Source of the DNA: Syntrophaceae bacterium UBA1411
GTDB lineage: Bacteria > Desulfobacterota > Syntrophia > Syntrophales > Smithellaceae
NCBI GenBank assembly: GCA_002304995.1
Contig: DBPV01000076.1
Location: 54,533 to 87,980 of the forward strand
DNA: 33,448 bases
Direction of reading: 5' to 3'
The position numbers were made by a program, and so were the translations under genes. This document shows positions 30,399 to 33,448 of the stretch, piece after piece; position 1 is the stretch's first letter, and each line of letters opens with the position of its first letter. The notes beneath the pieces are model-generated. The model was not told where the DNA came from. It saw nothing but the letters and a program-made list of their open reading frames with translations, and searched no databases.

Positions 30399-31838
30399 AT
30401 GAAAACTTCCGCCAGTCTCGATTTTCTGTTTCATCCGCAGTCCATCGCCATCGCCGGCGTGTCGGAAAACGTCAACAAGTTCAACTTCGGCCTGCGATAC
30501 CTGCAGGGCCTCCAGGAGTTCGGCTATCCGGGGAAACTCTATCCGCTCAATCCCGCCGGGGGCGAAGTCAACGGCATGACCCTCTACAAAAGCCTCCGGG
30601 AGATTCCCGGCGAGGTCGATTACATCATTTCCGCCATTCCCGCCCCCTTTACGCCGCAGCTGGTCGATGAAGCGGCCGCAAAAGGCGTGAAGGCCATCCA
30701 TTTTTTCACGTCCGGTTTCAGCGAGATCGAAAACGCCGAGGGCAAGCGCCTGCAGGCGGAGGTGCTTGCCAGGGCGAAGAAAGGCGGCATCCGCGTGATC
30801 GGCCCCAACTGCCTGGGGCTTTACTGTCCGGCGGGCGGCCTCAGCTTCAACGGCGACTACGCCAGGACCGCGGGCCAGGTGGCCATGATTTCCCAGAGCG
30901 GCGGGAACGCCGCGCACTGCATTCAGGAAGGCGCCGCCCGCGGCGTTTATTTCAGCAAAGTGATCAGCATGGGCAACGGCGCGGACCTCAACGAATCGGA
31001 CTATCTGGAATATCTGGCCGAGGATGAAGAGACGAAAATCATCACGGCGTACCTTGAAGGCGTCCGCCAGGGACCGCGGTTTTTCAAGGCGCTGGAAAAG
31101 GCGGCGAAACGCAAACCCGTCGTGGTGCTGAAAGTCGGAACCTCCGAATCCGGCGCCGAGGCGGCGGTTTCGCACACGACGGCCCTGGCCGGTTCCGACC
31201 AGGTCTGGGACGGTCTTCTGAAACAGACGGGCGTTATCCGCGCCGGCAGCATCGAAGAGATGATGGACGTCGCGCTGGCGTTTCAGCAGATGACCAAGCC
31301 CGCGGGAAACCGGATGGTGATCGTCGGCATCGGGGGTGGCGCCAGTGTGATCCTTGCGGACGAATTTTCCTCCGCGGGACTTTCGCTCCCGCGGCTCGGC
31401 CTTGAGCTCCGGCAAAACCTGATCAACGTGTTTCCTACGGAAGCGGGGCGGATTTTTAAAAATCCGATCGACCTCAACAATTTCGAGACGCCCGACAAAT
31501 TCTTCAGGACCATGAGTCTTCTGGACGCCTGCGAGGAAGCCGACATGCTCATTCTCCATGTGGCGTTCGACCATTTCGGCCTCGTCTCCAGCGCGGAAAA
31601 GGAATTCTGGGTGGGCTCGTTTCTCCAGTTGATCGGCCAGAGCAAGAAGAACCTCACCAAGCCGCTCGCAGTGATCCTGCACAGCTACAGCTCCGCGAAC
31701 ATGAAGCCGCTGGCGCAGAAGGCGGCGACGGAACTGGCCGCCCTGGGCATTGCCGTCTTTCCCTCCATCGGGCGTGCGGCGCTGGCCCTGGGCCGCTTTA
31801 CCCGCTACTGTGCAAGGCGAAGTCCATGGAACAGGTGA
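30399..31838 (+). CDS. ADP-forming acyl-CoA synthetase alpha-type (CoA-binding/ligase) protein
   Basis: About 479 residues: CoA-binding Rossmann domain (residues 10-140: HPQSIAIAGVSENVNKFN, GPNCLGLY), then succinyl-CoA-ligase-like domain with ISQSGGNAAH and the phosphohistidine site SHTTALAGS, then a third flavodoxin-like domain to the end. These are domains 1, 2 and 5 of NDP-forming acyl-CoA synthetases. The ATP-grasp beta part is missing, so a separate beta subunit elsewhere, or a non-synthetase role, is required. Expected reaction: acyl-CoA + ADP + Pi to acid + CoA + ATP. There is no GNAT domain as in Pat-type protein acetyltransferases. An ATG at 30390 also fits but lies only 2 bases after AAGGGAA, so 30399 is preferred. 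The stop overlaps the Sir2 start by 13 bases. Confidence 0.8.
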   Translation: MKTSASLDFLFHPQSIAIAGVSENVNKFNFGLRYLQGLQEFGYPGKLYPLNPAGGEVNGMTLYKSLREIPGEVDYIISAIPAPFTPQLVDEAAAKGVKAIHFFTSGFSEIENAEGKRLQAEVLARAKKGGIRVIGPNCLGLYCPAGGLSFNGDYARTAGQVAMISQSGGNAAHCIQEGAARGVYFSKVISMGNGADLNESDYLEYLAEDEETKIITAYLEGVRQGPRFFKALEKAAKRKPVVVLKVGTSESGAEAAVSHTTALAGSDQVWDGLLKQTGVIRAGSIEEMMDVALAFQQMTKPAGNRMVIVGIGGGASVILADEFSSAGLSLPRLGLELRQNLINVFPTEAGRIFKNPIDLNNFETPDKFFRTMSLLDACEEADMLILHVAFDHFGLVSSAEKEFWVGSFLQLIGQSKKNLTKPLAVILHSYSSANMKPLAQKAATELAALGIAVFPSIGRAALALGRFTRYCARRSPWNR

Positions 31839-32656
31839 TTGCAAAAGTAGCCGGCCGGCTCGTCAAGAGCAGATACGCCATCGCGCTCACCGGCGCCGGC
31901 CTTTCGACCGAATCGGGCATTCCCGATTTCCGGGGGCCCAACGGCATCTGGACGAAGAATCCGGAGGCCGAACGGCAGGCCTACGAAAGCTATTACAAGT
32001 TTCAGCGGGATCCCCGGCAGTACTGGATCGAGCGCCTGACCGGCGCCTCGTGGCTCACGGCGCTCTTCAAGGCGCGTCCCAATGCCGGTCACGATGCGCT
32101 GGCCCAACTGGAAAGCCTGTCCATTTTGAAATGCGTCGTCACTCAGAACATCGACAATCTGCACCAGAAAGCGGGCAGCAAAAAGGTTCTCGACTATCAC
32201 GGCAATATTGCGCTTTTGCGCTGCTTCGAATGCAACGCACGGTTTGATCCCGAGGAGTACGACCTGGAGAGGCTGCTCGCACAGAACCGTCTGCCGCCCC
32301 TGTGCCGCCGCTGCAACGGTGTGCTGAAATCGGACGTCGTCCATTTCAACGAGGCGATTCCACCGGACGTCGCCCGGGAGAGCCTGGAGGAAGTCGAGCG
32401 CTGCGATTTGATGCTGATCTGCGGAACGTCCGCGGCCGTTTATCCGTTTGCCATGCTGCCGCGGACGGCCAAACAGAACAATTACCGGCAAAAGACCGTC
32501 ATCATCGAAATCAACGCCGATCCCACGCCGCTTACGCGGGAGGGCATCTCCGATGCGTTTCTTCAGGGAAAGACGGGCGAAATTCTGCCCAGGATTCTGG
32601 AGGCGGTGAAGAAGCGTAAACAGCCGGACGCTGAAAAAAAGCGTCCGCCGGAATAA
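31826..32656 (+). CDS. Sir2-family NAD-dependent protein deacylase
   Basis: A 276-residue sirtuin. The NAD-binding loop GAGLSTESGIPDFRG lies at residues 23-37, TQNIDNLH at 106-113 and the catalytic H125 in DYHGN. The zinc ribbon is C133/C136 and C160/C163. SDVVHFNEAIP and CGTSAAVYPFAMLP follow. It removes acyl groups from lysines using NAD+. Its start lies inside the 3' end of the acyl-CoA synthetase-type gene (13-base overlap, different frame), so the two are translationally linked. This suggests the deacylase undoes protein acylation caused by, or regulating, acyl-CoA metabolism (inference). A basic Lys/Arg/Pro/Glu tail extends past the usual fold. Confidence 0.94.
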   Translation: MEQVIAKVAGRLVKSRYAIALTGAGLSTESGIPDFRGPNGIWTKNPEAERQAYESYYKFQRDPRQYWIERLTGASWLTALFKARPNAGHDALAQLESLSILKCVVTQNIDNLHQKAGSKKVLDYHGNIALLRCFECNARFDPEEYDLERLLAQNRLPPLCRRCNGVLKSDVVHFNEAIPPDVARESLEEVERCDLMLICGTSAAVYPFAMLPRTAKQNNYRQKTVIIEINADPTPLTREGISDAFLQGKTGEILPRILEAVKKRKQPDAEKKRPPE

Positions 32657-32706
32657 AAAAGTCCACCGCGCGGGCTTATCCCCGGATGGCGCGAAAAGCC
32701 CGGGCG

Positions 32707-33027
32707 CTACACCACCTGCGGCCCGTCCTTGGTGAAGCCGACCACTTGGACCGACGTTTCCGGCGCAATGTAGCGGGAAAAGACGACGGGCACCGCAAAT
32801 TCTCCGAACCGCGCCGTTCCATCCTCCAAGAGCACGCCCCTGTCCCCGATGCTGATTTTGTGAGCGCGGTCCAGGTAAGGAATCACCAGGACCATTCCCG
32901 GCCCTTTGAGCCCCGCATACTGCCCGCGGCGAAAAAGGGCGATTCTCTGCTGCTCCGGGACCATGCGCATGCTCACGGCAACAAACAACATGATTAAAAA
33001 AAGAAAAAGAGAATCAAACGATCCCAT
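32707..33027 (-). CDS. Short SPFH/slipin-like membrane protein
   Basis: 106 residues. One N-terminal membrane helix (LFLFLIMLFVAVSM) is followed by VPEQQRIALFRRGQYAGLKGPGMVLVIPYLDRAHKISIGDRG, which is the start of the SPFH/band-7 (slipin) domain. Full slipins have about 250 residues, so this has only the first part of the fold, then FGEFAVPVVFSRYIAP and a natural-looking end. It may be a stand-alone mini-SPFH protein or a truncated gene. The ribosome site AAAGG is present. Convergent with the Sir2 gene, with no good terminator between. Confidence 0.65.
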   Translation of the reverse strand: MGSFDSLFLFLIMLFVAVSMRMVPEQQRIALFRRGQYAGLKGPGMVLVIPYLDRAHKISIGDRGVLLEDGTARFGEFAVPVVFSRYIAPETSVQVVGFTKDGPQVV

Positions 33028-33051
33028 TTTTACCGCCTTTCCTCGCGATGT

Positions 33052-33240
33052 TTAAGGTTCGTGCGCCTTCTTTCCGTAAACGCGCTCATAGGCCGCGCAG
33101 TAAGGGCAGAAGCCGCTTTCGATGCTTTTTACAAACCAGTAGGCGATGCCGCGCTGCTTTTTGCGGGCGCGTGTGCAGACGGGACACTCCACGCAGCGCC
33201 GCGCCATCTGCCGGTCTTTTTCCGTGATTTCCGGGGTCAT
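33052..33240 (-). CDS. Small Cys-rich probable zinc-binding protein
   Basis: 62 residues, unrecognised. Cysteines occur as CVECPVC (C16, C19, C22) and CPYC (C45, C48), enough for a zinc ribbon or a small Fe-S site. The rest is basic and aromatic (RKKQRGIAYWFVKSIESG). There is no signal peptide. An AAGGAG ribosome site lies at a good distance. It is 24 bases upstream of the SPFH-like gene on the same strand, so the two are probably co-transcribed. Confidence 0.65.
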   Translation of the reverse strand: MTPEITEKDRQMARRCVECPVCTRARKKQRGIAYWFVKSIESGFCPYCAAYERVYGKKAHEP

Positions 33241-33300
33241 GGTTTTGTCTCCTTTTCATCCGGTGAAACGGTTTGCTGAAAAAAAATACCGCCTGTCCGG

Positions 33301-33448
33301 TCAGGCCTGCTGCGTTTGAGGGTCGCCCAGTTTTTTCAAAAGCCAGGCCATGTTCCGCCCCAGCACTTTCATGATGTTCCGGCCTTCCTCGTCCTTTTCC
33401 ACGTCCTGCGGATTCAAACCGACGCCGACATTCCAGTAGCAGGAGCCG
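33301..33448 (-). CDS. C-terminal part of a flavodoxin-family (NADPH-dependent FMN reductase-like) protein
   Basis: Partial, continuing past the window edge. The last 48 residues read GSCYWNVGVGLNPQDVEKDE, then EGRNIMKVLGRNMAWLLKKLGDP, ending at TGA 33303-33301. This matches the C terminus of flavodoxin-fold FMN proteins (iron-sulfur flavoprotein / NADPH-dependent FMN reductase-like group) common in strict anaerobes, where WN-G followed by a D-EG-xxM helix is usual. It is upstream of the Cys-rich gene on the same strand. Confidence 0.65.
   Translation of the reverse strand, partial: GSCYWNVGVGLNPQDVEKDEEGRNIMKVLGRNMAWLLKKLGDPQTQQA

Noticed and set aside
32657..32706. GGGCTT/AAGCCC inverted repeat after the Sir2 gene
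   Set aside because: The loop is long and no T run follows, so it is not a convincing terminator.

Overview
The window is about 33 kb of GC-rich DNA from a Gram-negative bacterium, most likely an anaerobic member of the Deltaproteobacteria/Desulfobacterota (Syntrophobacterales-like). This placement is inference. It rests on a selenocysteine-type SelD, a complete Mla lipid-transport operon, fumarate-reductase-like flavoproteins, a Tat signal peptide, an ADP-forming acyl-CoA synthetase-type protein beside a sirtuin, and an FNR-type site. Nearly all of the window is coding. I see no tRNA, rRNA, CRISPR array, insertion sequence or prophage.

Layout. (1) 1-2.8 kb: a secreted PHB-depolymerase-type esterase and the Na+/proline symporter putP. 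(2) 2.9-7.5 kb: a PAS-LuxR regulator followed by two paralogous fumarate-reductase-like flavoproteins. The first has no signal peptide; the second has a Tat signal. They are separated by a 301-bp AT-richer gap carrying clustered TACCCG/CGGGTA repeats. (3) 7.7-13.7 kb, minus strand: mlaE-mlaF-mlaD-mlaC-mlaA, then an outer-membrane beta-barrel gene with no ordinary start codon, then ddl. The whole set is driven by one good promoter and closed by a bidirectional terminator. MlaF carries a C-terminal degenerate GGDEF domain. (4) 13.9-14.8 kb: a HELIH-motif protein and an FmdB zinc-ribbon protein behind a near-consensus promoter. (5) 14.9-18.05 kb, minus strand: selD (with an in-frame TGA read as selenocysteine), a DHH phosphoesterase and a GalT-like HIT-fold protein. 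(6) 18.3-20.5 kb: thrC and a DUF1460 NlpC/P60-like protein. (7) 20.9-22.2 kb: an orphan branched-chain-amino-acid-type binding protein behind a long leader. (8) 22.3-28.3 kb, minus strand: a DUF2892 protein, a TolC-like channel, a lipoprotein adaptor and an RND pump, with an FNR-like box at the class II position. (9) 28.5-32.7 kb: a minus-strand marR plus QueG-like ferredoxin pair, divergent from a haloalkane-dehalogenase N-terminal remnant, a DUF1330 protein, an acyl-CoA synthetase alpha-type protein and a Sir2 deacylase. (10) 32.7 kb to the end, minus strand: a short SPFH-like membrane protein, a Cys-rich small protein and the C-terminal end of a flavodoxin-family protein.

How the parts may work together (inference). 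Envelope upkeep (Mla, Ddl, the RND pump) and anaerobic redox or acyl-CoA chemistry (flavoproteins, synthetase plus sirtuin) dominate. The most unusual items are the MlaF-GGDEF fusion, the selenoprotein SelD, the cytoplasmic/Tat flavoprotein pair with its PAS-LuxR regulator and shared upstream motifs, and the dehalogenase remnant beside MarR.
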